From: LMUY01 sp964245075
GTDB taxonomy: Bacteria > Pseudomonadota > Alphaproteobacteria > Acetobacterales > Acetobacteraceae
NCBI GenBank assembly: GCA_964245075.1
Contig: CAXTLC010000001.1
Location: 1-64,000 of the forward strand
Direction of reading: 5' to 3'
Length of the DNA stretch: 64,000 nt
Within the stretch, counting starts at the first letter, position 1. Each line of letters starts with the position of its first letter. The notes under the pieces are model-generated. The model saw nothing but the letters and a program-made list of their open reading frames with translations, was not told where the DNA came from and searched no databases. This document shows positions 30,165 through 39,108 of this stretch, piece after piece. The translations under genes and the position numbers were made by a program.

Positions 30165-32096
30165 TTACAGCCGGACCTGCCGGCCGATCTCCAGGAACTT
30201 GTCGGCCGGCAGGTCGAACCGGTCGGCGGCATGGATGGCATTGCGGTACATGAAGCTGAACAGAATTCGTTGCCATCCCATCAGCCGCGGATGGTCCTCG
30301 CTCCGCACCACCGCGTCCCGCGCGGCGAAGTACAGCGCGTGGTCCAGGTCCAGCGGGCAGCCCTTGTCCTTGGCGCTGGCCAGCGCCTCCGGCAAGTTCG
30401 GGATTTCTATGAAGCCGAACCGCGCGATGATCCGCCACAGCCCGTCCGTCAACTGCTCCACCTGAGCCCGCTCGGCTTCCGGCACCCGGGGGATCTCCTC
30501 GAACCGCACCGCCAGGCTGACGGCGGTTTCGGGCAGGGCGCCCATCTGCTTGACGTGGCGCACCATCAGCGACGGGATGGCTTCGCCGCTGCGGCTGAGG
30601 AACACGCCTGTTCCAGGCACCCGGGGGATGCGTCCGCTTCGCAAGTCGGCCAGGAACACGCGCGGCTTCTGCTCGCCCTCGGCCAACCTGCGGCGCACGG
30701 CGTCCGTTCCTGCGCGCCAGGTCATCATGATGCCGAAGATCACTAGGCCGAGCAGCAGCGGCACCCAGCCGCCATCGCCGATCTTGAGCAGGTTGGCAAC
30801 GAAGAAGGCGAGGTCCACCAGCAGGAGCACGGCGCAGACCGGCAGCGCGGCCACCGCCGGCCAGCGCCAGACATGCCGCATCGCAACGTAGAGCAGCGCC
30901 GTCGTCAGCAGCATGGTGGTCGAGACGGCAGTGCCGTAGGCGCCCGCCAGCCGGTCGGAGCTGCCAAACCCCGCCGTCAGGCCCAGGGTGCCGAGCATCA
31001 TGATCCAGTTCACCGCCGGCACATAGATCTGGCCGTACTCCTCGTCGGAGGTCTGCCGGATGGTCAGCCCGGGGAACCAGTTGAGCTGCATGGCCTGCCG
31101 GGTCAGCGAGAACACCCCGGTGATGATCGCCTGGCTGGCGATGATGGTGGCCATGGTCGCGAGGATAACCAGCGGGATGACGCTCCAGGCCGGCGCCAGC
31201 TTGAAGAACGGGTTGCCATCCAGATCCGGGTTCTCGATCAACAGCGCGGTTTGCCCGGCGTAGCTGAGCAGCAGGGCGGGCAGGACCAGGCCGTACCAGG
31301 ATATCCGGATCGGGCTCCGCCCCAGGCTGCCCATGTCGGCGTACAGCGCCTCGCCCCCGGTGATCGCCAGGAACACTGCGCCGAGCACGATGAAGCTGTG
31401 CCAGCCATCCCCGGCCAGGAAGCCGAGGGCGTGGCGGGGATCGATCGCCGCCACCACCTCCGGCCGGTGCAGGATGCCGACGAGGCCCAGCACCGCGATG
31501 ACCACGAACCAAACCAGCATGATCGGCCCGAACACCCGGCCGATGACCGCGGTCCCTCGCGTTTGCACCGCGAACAGGGCGAACAGGATGACCAGCGCCG
31601 CCGGCAGTATGTATGGCTTGAGCGCGGAGGTGACGACGTTCACTCCTTCCAGCGCGCCCAGGACGGAGATCGCGGGCGTGATCATGCCGTCGCCGTAGAG
31701 CAGGGCCGCCCCGAACAGCCCCATCACCACCAGCAGCCCGGCGCTGCGCGTGGGATTGGTCACCAGGGACATGAGCGCCAGGATGCCGCCTTCGCCGCGG
31801 TTGTCCGCGCGCATGACGAACAGGCAGTATTTGATCGAGATGGTGATGATCAGCGCCCAGATCACCAGCGAAAGCAGGCCCAGCGCCTGGGCCGCCGAAG
31901 CATGGCCGCCCACGGCGCCGACGATGGTCTGGTAGGTGTAGAGCGGGCTGGTTCCCAGGTCCCCGTAAACGATGCCGAGCGCCCCCAGGGCGCTCATGGC
32001 TGCGCCGCCCTTCTTCGGTGCAGCGCTCGTTTCCAGGTTTGCCGGCTGCGCTGCGATGGTGTCCACGGTTCGGGCTCCCACTGAAGGGGGGATCAT
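30165..32096 (-). CDS. kup: KUP-family potassium uptake transporter
   Basis: A 643-residue inner-membrane K+/H+ symporter. The first helix has the conserved GIVYGDLGTSPLYTYQT (near residues 43-59), followed by NRGEGGILALMSL and the HFxP-like segment region. Twelve hydrophobic helices run to about residue 460, and a soluble C-terminal domain of some 180 residues follows (RFGFIEIPNLPEAL, RILFSFMYRNA). Full length for Kup. The ATG at 32096 gives a 33-residue Pro/Ala-rich cytoplasmic leader. An internal ATG just before SALGALGIVYGD could also serve. It is convergent with mntR, whose stop is 12 bases away. Confidence 0.93.
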   Translation of the reverse strand: MIPPSVGARTVDTIAAQPANLETSAAPKKGGAAMSALGALGIVYGDLGTSPLYTYQTIVGAVGGHASAAQALGLLSLVIWALIITISIKYCLFVMRADNRGEGGILALMSLVTNPTRSAGLLVVMGLFGAALLYGDGMITPAISVLGALEGVNVVTSALKPYILPAALVILFALFAVQTRGTAVIGRVFGPIMLVWFVVIAVLGLVGILHRPEVVAAIDPRHALGFLAGDGWHSFIVLGAVFLAITGGEALYADMGSLGRSPIRISWYGLVLPALLLSYAGQTALLIENPDLDGNPFFKLAPAWSVIPLVILATMATIIASQAIITGVFSLTRQAMQLNWFPGLTIRQTSDEEYGQIYVPAVNWIMMLGTLGLTAGFGSSDRLAGAYGTAVSTTMLLTTALLYVAMRHVWRWPAVAALPVCAVLLLVDLAFFVANLLKIGDGGWVPLLLGLVIFGIMMTWRAGTDAVRRRLAEGEQKPRVFLADLRSGRIPRVPGTGVFLSRSGEAIPSLMVRHVKQMGALPETAVSLAVRFEEIPRVPEAERAQVEQLTDGLWRIIARFGFIEIPNLPEALASAKDKGCPLDLDHALYFAARDAVVRSEDHPRLMGWQRILFSFMYRNAIHAADRFDLPADKFLEIGRQVRL

Positions 32097-32242
32097 GGCC
32101 CGGCCATCCGCCCAGGAACAGGCTGGAATGCGGCGATGCGCCAGTCATCTTCAGGAGCCGGGCAGCCGGGGTGATCCACCTTGTCCCCTCCGTTCTGGTC
32201 CCGAACTGACGCAAGGGCGGGCGCCAGGCCGGTCCGGCGCCG

Positions 32243-33406
32243 CTATGCCACCACGCGGCCCAGTGCCTCGGCGAACCGGTCGATGTCCGCCTCGTCGTTG
32301 AACACGTGCGGGGCGACGCGCAGCACGCCGCCGCGTTCGGCGACGTAAACCTTGCAGCCCGCCAGCGCGTCGGCCAGCGCCCCCGCCTCCCAACCGGGTG
32401 GCGGCCGCAGCCCCAGCACGTGCGGCGGCCGCGCCGCCCGCCTGACCGGCGCCAGCCCGCATGGGAGCGCCCGGTCGGCCAGCGCGTCCGTCAAGCCGCG
32501 CAGCCGGCCTGCCACCGCTTCCTGCCCCCAACCGTGCATCAGCTCCATTCCTGCCAGCGCCATCGGCAGGCCCACCGGGTTGAGCCGCTGCCCCATGTCG
32601 AAGCGGCGGGCGCCCGGAACCAGCGGACGGAGCGTGCCGCTGAACGGGCCGGACCCGTTCAGCCGGTTGGCCCCGTGCTGCTCCAGCGGCATGCCATGCC
32701 GCCGGTGCGGCGCCACGTACAGGAAGGCCAGCGTGTAGGGGCCGAGCAGCCACTTGTAGGTTGGAAACACCATGTAGTCGGCGCCGATGCGGCCGGCATC
32801 GACCGGCAGCACCCCGGCCGCCTGCGTCGCGTCCACCACGATCGCGGCGCCTTGCCGCCGCAACGCCGGGGCGAGCCGCTCCAGGTCGATCAGCGTGCCA
32901 TCCGTCCAATGGAGCGGGGTCAACGCGGCGATGCCGACTGGAGGCAGGCCGGGCTGCTCCAGCCGGCGCAGCAGCGCCTCCGTCCAGTCGCCGTCTGCTG
33001 GCCGCGGGACCACGTCCAGGACCGCGCCGCGCGCGTCCGCCTGCCGCGCCCATTCCAGCGATTGCGACGGGAACTCCCCCGCAACCAGCAGGATGCGGGT
33101 GCCGGCGGCAACCGGCAGGTTGGCTGCGGCCGTGGCGATCCCGTAGGCGGCCGAGGGCACGATGGCGAGGTCGTCCGCCGCCGCACCCACGAAGCGCCCG
33201 GCGGCGGCGCGCACCGCTTCCGCCCGGTCAAGGATCGCGTCCGGGTCCATCAGCCAGGGCGCGCTCTTGGCCGCGACCCCGGCCTCGCCCGCTTCCCGCA
33301 CGGCCCGCGGCAGCGGGGTGTAGGAGGCGTTGTTCAGGTAGGCGACATCCCGCGGGATGTCGAACAGGTGGCGCTGGGAGGGCAGCTCCGGCAATTCGGT
33401 CCCCAT
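32243..33406 (-). CDS. Class V aminotransferase (PLP-dependent, NifS/isopenicillin-N-epimerase-like)
   Basis: A 387-residue fold-type I PLP enzyme. YLNNASYTPLP near the N-terminus is the class V entry motif. VVDATQAAGVLPVD supplies the Asp and Gln that hold the cofactor pyridine and O3', and FPTYKWLLGP holds the Schiff-base lysine. Near the C-terminus, GGVLRVAPHVFNDEADIDRF is typical of the family. The ATG at 33406 is preferred over the upstream in-frame ATG at 33436 because GGAG lies a few bases upstream only of the former. It is divergent from the hydantoinase gene at 33484, 77 bases away. The family includes cysteine desulfurases, epimerases and kynureninase-like enzymes, so the substrate is undetermined. 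Confidence 0.85.
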   Translation of the reverse strand: MGTELPELPSQRHLFDIPRDVAYLNNASYTPLPRAVREAGEAGVAAKSAPWLMDPDAILDRAEAVRAAAGRFVGAAADDLAIVPSAAYGIATAAANLPVAAGTRILLVAGEFPSQSLEWARQADARGAVLDVVPRPADGDWTEALLRRLEQPGLPPVGIAALTPLHWTDGTLIDLERLAPALRRQGAAIVVDATQAAGVLPVDAGRIGADYMVFPTYKWLLGPYTLAFLYVAPHRRHGMPLEQHGANRLNGSGPFSGTLRPLVPGARRFDMGQRLNPVGLPMALAGMELMHGWGQEAVAGRLRGLTDALADRALPCGLAPVRRAARPPHVLGLRPPPGWEAGALADALAGCKVYVAERGGVLRVAPHVFNDEADIDRFAEALGRVVA

Positions 33407-33483
33407 TATGCTCCGGGTGGGTTCGTGCCAGGGCATAGACCAGGCTACAAGGCAAGCGTGACCTTGCGAAGGAGCAACCAGCC

Positions 33484-34926
33484 ATGACCGGATTTGACCT
33501 GATCGTGCGCGGCGGCACGGTCGTCACCGCATCGGACCAGTTCGCCGCCGACGTCGGCATCCGCGCCGGGCGCATCGCCGCCCTTGCGGACCGGCTGGAG
33601 GGTGGCCCGGCGGTGGACGCACACGGCCTGCTGGTGATGCCCGGCGGCGTGGACACGCATTGCCACATCGAGCAGTTGCAGCGCGGCGGCGGCGTGGACG
33701 AGGAGAGTTTCGCCACCGGCAGCGCCGCCGCGCTGGCCGGCGGCACCACCAGCGTCGTCACCTTCTCCACCCAGTTCAAGGGCGGCGGCGTGCTGGAGCC
33801 GCTGGCCGAGTACCGCCGCCGTGCGGAAGCAGGGGCGATGGTGGATTACGCCTTCCACCAGATCATCACCGACCCGACGGAGGCCGTGCTCCGGCAGGAG
33901 CTGCCGGAGGTCGTGGCGGGCGGCGTCCGCAGCCTCAAGGTGTTCCTGACCTACGACCCGCTGCGGCTGGATGACCGGCAATACCTCGACGTGCTGTCCG
34001 CCGCCCGCCGGCTCGGCTGCCTGGTGACGGTGCATTGCGAGAACTACGACGCGGTCGCCTGGCGTTCCGCCGCCTTGCTCGCTGCCGGCCGCACCGCGCC
34101 GAAGTACCATGCCTGGTCGCGCCCGGAGGTGGTGGAGCGGGAGGCCACCCACCGTGCCATCGCCTTGGCCGAGCTGGTGGACCAGCCGATCGAGGTGTTC
34201 CACGTTTCCGGCGGCCAGGCTGCGGCGGAGGTCGCCCGCGCCCAGGCCCGCGGCGTCCGCGTCTGGAGCGAGACATGCCCGCAGTACCTCGTGCTCTCGG
34301 CGGCCGACATGGACCGCCCCGGCTTCGAGGGCGCCAAGTTCATGTGCAGCCCCGCCCCGCGCGATGCGGCCGGCACAGCCGCGTTGTGGGACGCGATCCG
34401 GCTCGGCACGATCGGGGTGATCAGCTCCGATCATAGCGGGTGGAGCTACGGGGGCAGCCGCGGCAAGCAAGCGAGCGGCGCCGACGCCCCGTTCACTGCC
34501 GTTCCGAACGGCGTTCCGGGCCTGGCAGCCCGCCTTCCGCTGCTGTGGAGCGAGGGCGTCGGAGCCGGCCGCATCACGCCCAGCGATTTCGTCCGCCTGA
34601 CCGCAACCCGGCCGGCCGCCCTGTTCGGCCTGCATGCCAAGGGCCGCATCGCGCCCGGCGCCGACGCGGACCTGGTGCTGTGGGACCCGCAGCGCCGGGT
34701 GACGATCACCAACGCCCTGATGCAGCACGCGATCGACTACACGCCGTACGAGGGCAGGGAGGTGACCGGCTGGCCCGCCGCCACCATCCGCCGCGGCGAG
34801 GTGGTGATGCGGGACGGGCAAGTGACGGCCGCGCCTGGCAGCGGCCGCTACCTTCCAGTGCCGGCCTACGGCGCGATTCGGCCAAGTGGCGTGGTGCCGG
34901 ACGACTTTGACGCCGCCTCGTTCTGA
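33484..34926 (+). CDS. D-hydantoinase/dihydropyrimidinase
   Basis: A 480-residue cyclic amidohydrolase that opens hydantoin or dihydropyrimidine rings. The binuclear zinc ligands are visible. DTHCHIE has the two histidines (near residues 57-63), SLKVFLTYDP the carboxylated lysine (near 150), TVHCEN one histidine, EVFHVSGGQA another, and SSDHSGW the catalytic aspartate. The C-terminal composite domain ends LPVPAYGAIRPSG. An AAGGAG lies eleven bases upstream of the ATG. It belongs to a different family from HyuA/HyuB in the same window, which raises the possibility of two hydantoin routes. It is followed by a quinone oxidoreductase gene with 49 bases between. Confidence 0.92.
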   Translation: MTGFDLIVRGGTVVTASDQFAADVGIRAGRIAALADRLEGGPAVDAHGLLVMPGGVDTHCHIEQLQRGGGVDEESFATGSAAALAGGTTSVVTFSTQFKGGGVLEPLAEYRRRAEAGAMVDYAFHQIITDPTEAVLRQELPEVVAGGVRSLKVFLTYDPLRLDDRQYLDVLSAARRLGCLVTVHCENYDAVAWRSAALLAAGRTAPKYHAWSRPEVVEREATHRAIALAELVDQPIEVFHVSGGQAAAEVARAQARGVRVWSETCPQYLVLSAADMDRPGFEGAKFMCSPAPRDAAGTAALWDAIRLGTIGVISSDHSGWSYGGSRGKQASGADAPFTAVPNGVPGLAARLPLLWSEGVGAGRITPSDFVRLTATRPAALFGLHAKGRIAPGADADLVLWDPQRRVTITNALMQHAIDYTPYEGREVTGWPAATIRRGEVVMRDGQVTAAPGSGRYLPVPAYGAIRPSGVVPDDFDAASF

Positions 34927-34975
34927 ACCTTGGGCGGGCGTTGACGGCGCCTACGCCCCCGATCACCTTCCTGCC

Positions 34976-35947
34976 ATGAAAACGCACGGCATCCGGCAGC
35001 ACCGTCACGGCGGCCCCGAGGAACTCAGGTGGGAAGAGTACGAGGTGGCGCCGCCTGGCCCCGGGCAGGCGCTGCTGCGCCATACCGCGGTCGGGCTGAA
35101 CTTCATCGACGTGTACCAGCGCACCGGGCTCTACCCGCAAACCATGCCGTTCATTCCCGGCTCCGAGGCCGCGGGCGTGGTGGAGGCCGTCGGCGAGGGC
35201 GTGACGGCCGTGACGCCCGGCGACCGGGTCGCGTACGCGGGCGTGGTGGGCGGGTATGCCGAGCACCGCCTGATCGCCGCCGACCGCCTGGTCAAGCTGC
35301 CGCCGGGCATCAGTGACCAGGCGGCGGCGGCCATGATGCTGCAAGGCATGACGGTGCAATACCTGATCCGCCGCACCTACCGCGTTGCCGCCGGCGACAC
35401 GATCCTGATCCATGCCGCCGCGGGCGGGGTCGGGCTGATCCTTTGCCAGTGGGCCAAGTCGCTCGGCGCAACCGTCATCGGCACCGTGTCCACGCAGGAC
35501 AAGGCGGACCTGGCCCGCGCCCATGGCTGTGACCGCCCGGTGATCCTGGGCCAGGAGGATTTTGCCGCTGCCGCCAAGGAGATGACCGGCGGCGAAGGCC
35601 TGCCTGTGGTGTACGACAGCATCGGGCGGGATACCTTCTTTCGCTCGCTGGACTGCCTCCGTCCACTCGGCACCTTGGTGCTGTTCGGGCAATCGTCCGG
35701 CACGGTGGCGCCGATCGACCCCAACATCCTGGCACGCGGCTCTTACTTCCTGACCCGGCCGAACCTCGGCACGTTCATCGCCAAGCGGGCGGAGTTGGAA
35801 GCGGCGGCAACGGACCTGTTCGCCGTCGTGGAAGGCGGGGCGGTGGAGATCGTCGTCAACCAGACCTTCCCTTTGCAGGACGCCGCGCGGGCGCATGCCG
35901 AACTCGAAGCGCGCCGGACCACCGGCTCGACCGTGCTGACGGTTTGA
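34976..35947 (+). CDS. NADPH:quinone oxidoreductase (zinc-free MDR family)
   Basis: A 323-residue medium-chain reductase of the QOR type. The N-terminal GroES-like domain has the family motif VGLNFIDVYQRTGLY (near 37-51) and FIPGSEAAGVVEAVG. The Rossmann fold carries ILIHAAAGGVGLILCQWAK (NADP-binding AAGGVG). Zinc-binding cysteines are absent, as expected for quinone reductase rather than alcohol dehydrogenase. The ATG at 34976 begins right at the domain; the frame extends 30 codons upstream into the previous gene's end without a ribosome site. Likely role: two- or one-electron reduction of quinones or enones in the cytoplasm. Confidence 0.9.
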   Translation: MKTHGIRQHRHGGPEELRWEEYEVAPPGPGQALLRHTAVGLNFIDVYQRTGLYPQTMPFIPGSEAAGVVEAVGEGVTAVTPGDRVAYAGVVGGYAEHRLIAADRLVKLPPGISDQAAAAMMLQGMTVQYLIRRTYRVAAGDTILIHAAAGGVGLILCQWAKSLGATVIGTVSTQDKADLARAHGCDRPVILGQEDFAAAAKEMTGGEGLPVVYDSIGRDTFFRSLDCLRPLGTLVLFGQSSGTVAPIDPNILARGSYFLTRPNLGTFIAKRAELEAAATDLFAVVEGGAVEIVVNQTFPLQDAARAHAELEARRTTGSTVLTV

Positions 35948-35956
35948 GGGGGGATC

Positions 35957-36292
35957 GTGTCCGAGCCGCGGGTCAAGGCCAAGCTCTGGGTTCAGATGGC
36001 GCTGCGCCTGGGCGAAGGCGCCGCCCGGCCCGGCATGGTGGTGCGCCGGGGTGATCCGGATGCCGGCGGCATCCTGGTGATTTTGCGGGGCCGCGGCGGG
36101 TTGGTGGTGTTGTCCCAGGTGCGTGCCGGCGCGGACGAGGCGGCCTGGATGCGCGGCACCGGGGCTGACCCGGTCGATGAGGCCGCGGCCGACGCCTATG
36201 TCGCCCGGCAGGTCAAGTTCGACCCGGATCTCTGGGTGGTGGAGTTCGAGGCGCCGGACTACCTGCCGCCGTTTGGCGGAAAGATCGTTTAG
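35957..36292 (+). CDS. DUF1491 family protein
   Basis: A 111-residue cytoplasmic protein of the alphaproteobacterial DUF1491 family. Landmarks are KLWVQMALRLGE near residues 9-20, AWMRGTG in the middle and FDPDLWVVEFE near the end. It has a GTG start with GGGGG just upstream and lies nine bases after the quinone oxidoreductase stop, so it is probably co-transcribed. No function is established for the family. Confidence 0.88.
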   Translation: MSEPRVKAKLWVQMALRLGEGAARPGMVVRRGDPDAGGILVILRGRGGLVVLSQVRAGADEAAWMRGTGADPVDEAAADAYVARQVKFDPDLWVVEFEAPDYLPPFGGKIV

Positions 36293-36518
36293 GCCGCGCA
36301 TCGTTGGTTTCCCCGGCGTGGCATCACTGTTGCTTGATTGCGGCGGTGTTTGTGCCCTGAATGCAACAGTGTGAGGGAATCGGCCACACTGCCCTCCCAT
36401 TCACTCCCGCCACAAGTTTCCGGTGGTATTGTGCGTTATCGAGAGCCGGGGGGACGAGTCCCGGACCACCAGGCGGATGGCTGCGTGCAAGCGCAGATTT
36501 GTTACGAGGAGAGTAAGA

Positions 36519-37673
36519 ATGAAGCTCCGCAATGCGCTTCTGGCAGCGACCATGTTGGCCGCCCCGGTTGCAGTACACGCCCAGCCAGTGGACGGGCTCT
36601 ACATCGGCGCCGGCGCCGGCGGCAACATCCTGCAGGATGAGACGGTCCGCCGCATCACCAACGGCCCGGCCAATTTCGGCCGCGGCAGCAATTACCGCTT
36701 CGATGCCGGCCCGGTCGTGGTCGGCAGCATTGGCTACGGCCTGCACGCCCTGTATCCCGACTCCATCCTGAGCGGGTTCCGGATCGAACTGCAAGGCGCC
36801 GGCTACTGGAACAAGGTCAACCGCCTGAAGAACGGCGGCGCCGGCGGCGTGCTCGAGACATCGGCGGGCGGCAACGAGCAGAAGCAAGCCGCGTTCATCA
36901 ACGTCCTGTATGACATCCCGCTGAACGTGGTCGGGATCGATTCTCCGGTCTACCCGTACGTGGGCGTTGGCGGTGGGTATATCCACAACCAGTTCAGCAA
37001 CCTCCATGTCCAGACCACGTCCGGCGCCGGCAATGCGTTGCAGTTCCTGCGCAGCACAGGGCAGAACGACAACATCGGCGTCCAGGGCATCCTCGGCGTT
37101 TCGTTCCCGGTCTATAACTTCGTGCCCGGCCTGGCGTTCACCGCGGAATACCGTTTCGTGGGCGAGATCGGCGGCCGTTCATACAAGGAGCAGTACTTCG
37201 CCCCGCGCGTCTCGAGCGGCGCGCAGCAGAGCTTCGCCACGGACGACTTCAACCACAGCGTCCTGCTTGGCGTCCGCTACGCCTTCAACGTGCCGACGCC
37301 GCCTGCGCCCCAGCCTCCGCCGCCGGTTCCGCCGAAGGTCGAAGCCCGCACCTACCTGGTGTTCTTCGATTGGGACCGTGCAGACCTGACGGACCGCGCG
37401 CGGCAGATCGTGGCCGAGGCGGCGCAGGCCAGCACCCGGGTGCAATACACGCGCATCGAAGTGCAGGGCAACGCCGACCGCTCCGGCACCCCTGCCTACA
37501 ACCAGCGCCTCTCGCTGCGCCGGGCCCAGACGGTGGCGGCCGAGCTGGTCCGCAACGGCGTGCCCCGCACGGCGATCGACATCCAGGCCTTCGGCGACAC
37601 CCGTCCGCTGGTGCCCACGGCGGCCGGCGTGCGCGAGCCGCAGAACCGCCGCGTCGCGATCATCCTGCGCTGA
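36519..37673 (+). CDS. OmpA-family outer-membrane protein 1
   Basis: 384 residues. A signal peptide (KLRNALLAATMLAAPVAVHA) is followed by a beta-barrel domain of about 230 residues opening with GLYIGAGAGGN, with alternating aromatic/glycine strands and LLGVRYAF at its end. A proline-rich linker (near 268-280) follows, then an OmpA peptidoglycan-binding domain (TYLVFFDWDRADLTDRA, landmark FFDWDRADLT; later VQGNADRSGTPAYNQRLSLRRA and FGDTRPLVPT). The ATG at 36519 has GAGGAG just upstream; the longer frame lacks a signal peptide. It probably anchors the outer membrane to peptidoglycan. A close paralogue follows at 37839. Confidence 0.92.
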   Translation: MKLRNALLAATMLAAPVAVHAQPVDGLYIGAGAGGNILQDETVRRITNGPANFGRGSNYRFDAGPVVVGSIGYGLHALYPDSILSGFRIELQGAGYWNKVNRLKNGGAGGVLETSAGGNEQKQAAFINVLYDIPLNVVGIDSPVYPYVGVGGGYIHNQFSNLHVQTTSGAGNALQFLRSTGQNDNIGVQGILGVSFPVYNFVPGLAFTAEYRFVGEIGGRSYKEQYFAPRVSSGAQQSFATDDFNHSVLLGVRYAFNVPTPPAPQPPPPVPPKVEARTYLVFFDWDRADLTDRARQIVAEAAQASTRVQYTRIEVQGNADRSGTPAYNQRLSLRRAQTVAAELVRNGVPRTAIDIQAFGDTRPLVPTAAGVREPQNRRVAIILR

Positions 37674-37689
37674 TCCCGGCTGCCTGACG

Positions 37690-37766
37690 CACGCTGGGCC
37701 GTTCCAAGGGCCAGCGTGCGGCTTGCTAGGCGAAAGAGCCGGTCCAGGTAGCTGGCCGGCTTTTTT
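37690..37766 (+). terminator. Rho-independent terminator after the first OmpA gene
   Basis: The stem AGCCGG-T-CCA pairs with TGGCCGGCT across a six-base loop (37737-37760) and is followed directly by six T residues (37761-37766). A second hairpin (ACGCTGG...CCAGCGT, 37690-37720) lies just upstream. Together they separate the two OmpA paralogues into different transcripts. Confidence 0.8.
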
Positions 37767-37838
37767 CCATGTTCCGGGTGTTGGTAAGCCCCCACCTGGT
37801 CTATCTCGGCCCTGCGCCGGTCCTACAGGAGAGTGACC

Positions 37839-38954
37839 ATGACTAGCCTCCGCGTCCCGCTGCTGGCTGGAACGATCCTGGGACTGCCGGCTTGCGTGCT
37901 GGCCCAGCCCATCCAGGGCCTCTACATCGGTGCCGGCGCCGGCGGGAACTACCTGCAGCAGGAGAAAGTGCTGGCGTCACCCGGCCTGGGCCTCGCGCAG
38001 AAGAACTTCGCGACGGATATCGGCGGCGTCGGCGTCGGAAGCGTGGGCTACGGTTTCGGCAACGGGTTGCGCATCGAGGTCGAGGGCGACGTGCGGCACA
38101 ACCGCGTCCGGCAGATCAGCGGATTCGTCAACGGCTCCGGCCCGACTGCCTCGGGTGGCGATCAGTTCAGCTTCGGCGGCATGGTCAATGCCCTGTTCGA
38201 CATGGATATCGGGCAGAACTGGCTTTACCCGTATTTCGGGTTGGGGGCAGGGATCGCCGACAACGAGCTTTACAACGTCCACTCCTACGGCGTGCCAAGC
38301 GGCATCCGGCTCGCCACACACGGCTGGTCGACGAACTTCGCCTACCAGGGGATCTTTGGCCTGTCTTTCCCGCTTGCACCCGTGCCGGGGTTGTCGCTCA
38401 CCACCGAATACCGCTTCTACGGCGTTCTCGACGGCCCGTCGTTCCGCGGTGCCGACAACGTCGGCGTGGCCGGTGCGAACGGCGCCGTGCACGCCGGACG
38501 CGGCAACTTCAACCTGAACAGCGACTACAACCACAGCCTGTTGCTTGGCGTGCGCTACGCTTTCAACACCGCGCCGCCACCGCCCCCTCCAACGCCGGCA
38601 GCGCCGGTGCCGGCGGTCGAGCCCGCCCGCACCTACCTCGTCTTCTTCGATTGGGACCGCTCCGACCTGACGGATCGCGCCCGGCAGATCGTGGCCGAGG
38701 CGGCGCAGGCCAGCAGCCGCGTGCAGGCGACCCGGATAGAGGTGCAAGGCAACGCTGACCGATCCGGCACGCCGCAGTACAACCAGAAACTCTCGTTGCG
38801 GCGGGCGCAGACGGTCGCGGCCGAACTGGTGCGTGACGGCGTTCCCCGCACGGCCATCGATATCCAGGCCTTTGGCGACACCCGTCCGCTGGTGCCCACG
38901 GCGGCCGGGGTGCGGGAGCCGCAGAACCGCCGGGTCGCCATCATCCTGCGCTGA
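37839..38954 (+). CDS. OmpA-family outer-membrane protein 2 (tandem paralogue)
   Basis: 371 residues with the same build as the gene upstream. A signal peptide ends at CVLA, the barrel opens with GLYIGAGAGGN, a Pro/Ala linker (APPPPPPTPAAP) follows, and the OmpA domain starts at TYLVFFDWDRSDLTDRA (landmark DWDRSDLT). The C-terminal domains of the two proteins are nearly identical over about 110 residues, while the barrels have diverged strongly. The ATG at 37839 has AGGAG seven bases upstream; a GTG two codons earlier is less likely. A terminator precedes it, so it is separately transcribed. Confidence 0.92.
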   Translation: MTSLRVPLLAGTILGLPACVLAQPIQGLYIGAGAGGNYLQQEKVLASPGLGLAQKNFATDIGGVGVGSVGYGFGNGLRIEVEGDVRHNRVRQISGFVNGSGPTASGGDQFSFGGMVNALFDMDIGQNWLYPYFGLGAGIADNELYNVHSYGVPSGIRLATHGWSTNFAYQGIFGLSFPLAPVPGLSLTTEYRFYGVLDGPSFRGADNVGVAGANGAVHAGRGNFNLNSDYNHSLLLGVRYAFNTAPPPPPPTPAAPVPAVEPARTYLVFFDWDRSDLTDRARQIVAEAAQASSRVQATRIEVQGNADRSGTPQYNQKLSLRRAQTVAAELVRDGVPRTAIDIQAFGDTRPLVPTAAGVREPQNRRVAIILR

Positions 38955-39108
38955 CACGGGCTGCCTGGCCGCAAGGGAAACCCCGACAGCTTGATCTCCG
39001 ACGCTCGGCGACACGCCGGCTGGAAGAGGGTTGTCATGCACGAGCCGCTCTGCATCCCGGCCCACGCCTTGCATTCCATCCGGCGTGCAAGGCAGACAGC
39101 ATGACACG

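Noticed and set aside
37690..37720. First hairpin after the OmpA 1 gene as a separate terminator
   Set aside because: It has good stems but no T-run; only the second hairpin with six T residues qualifies as rho-independent.
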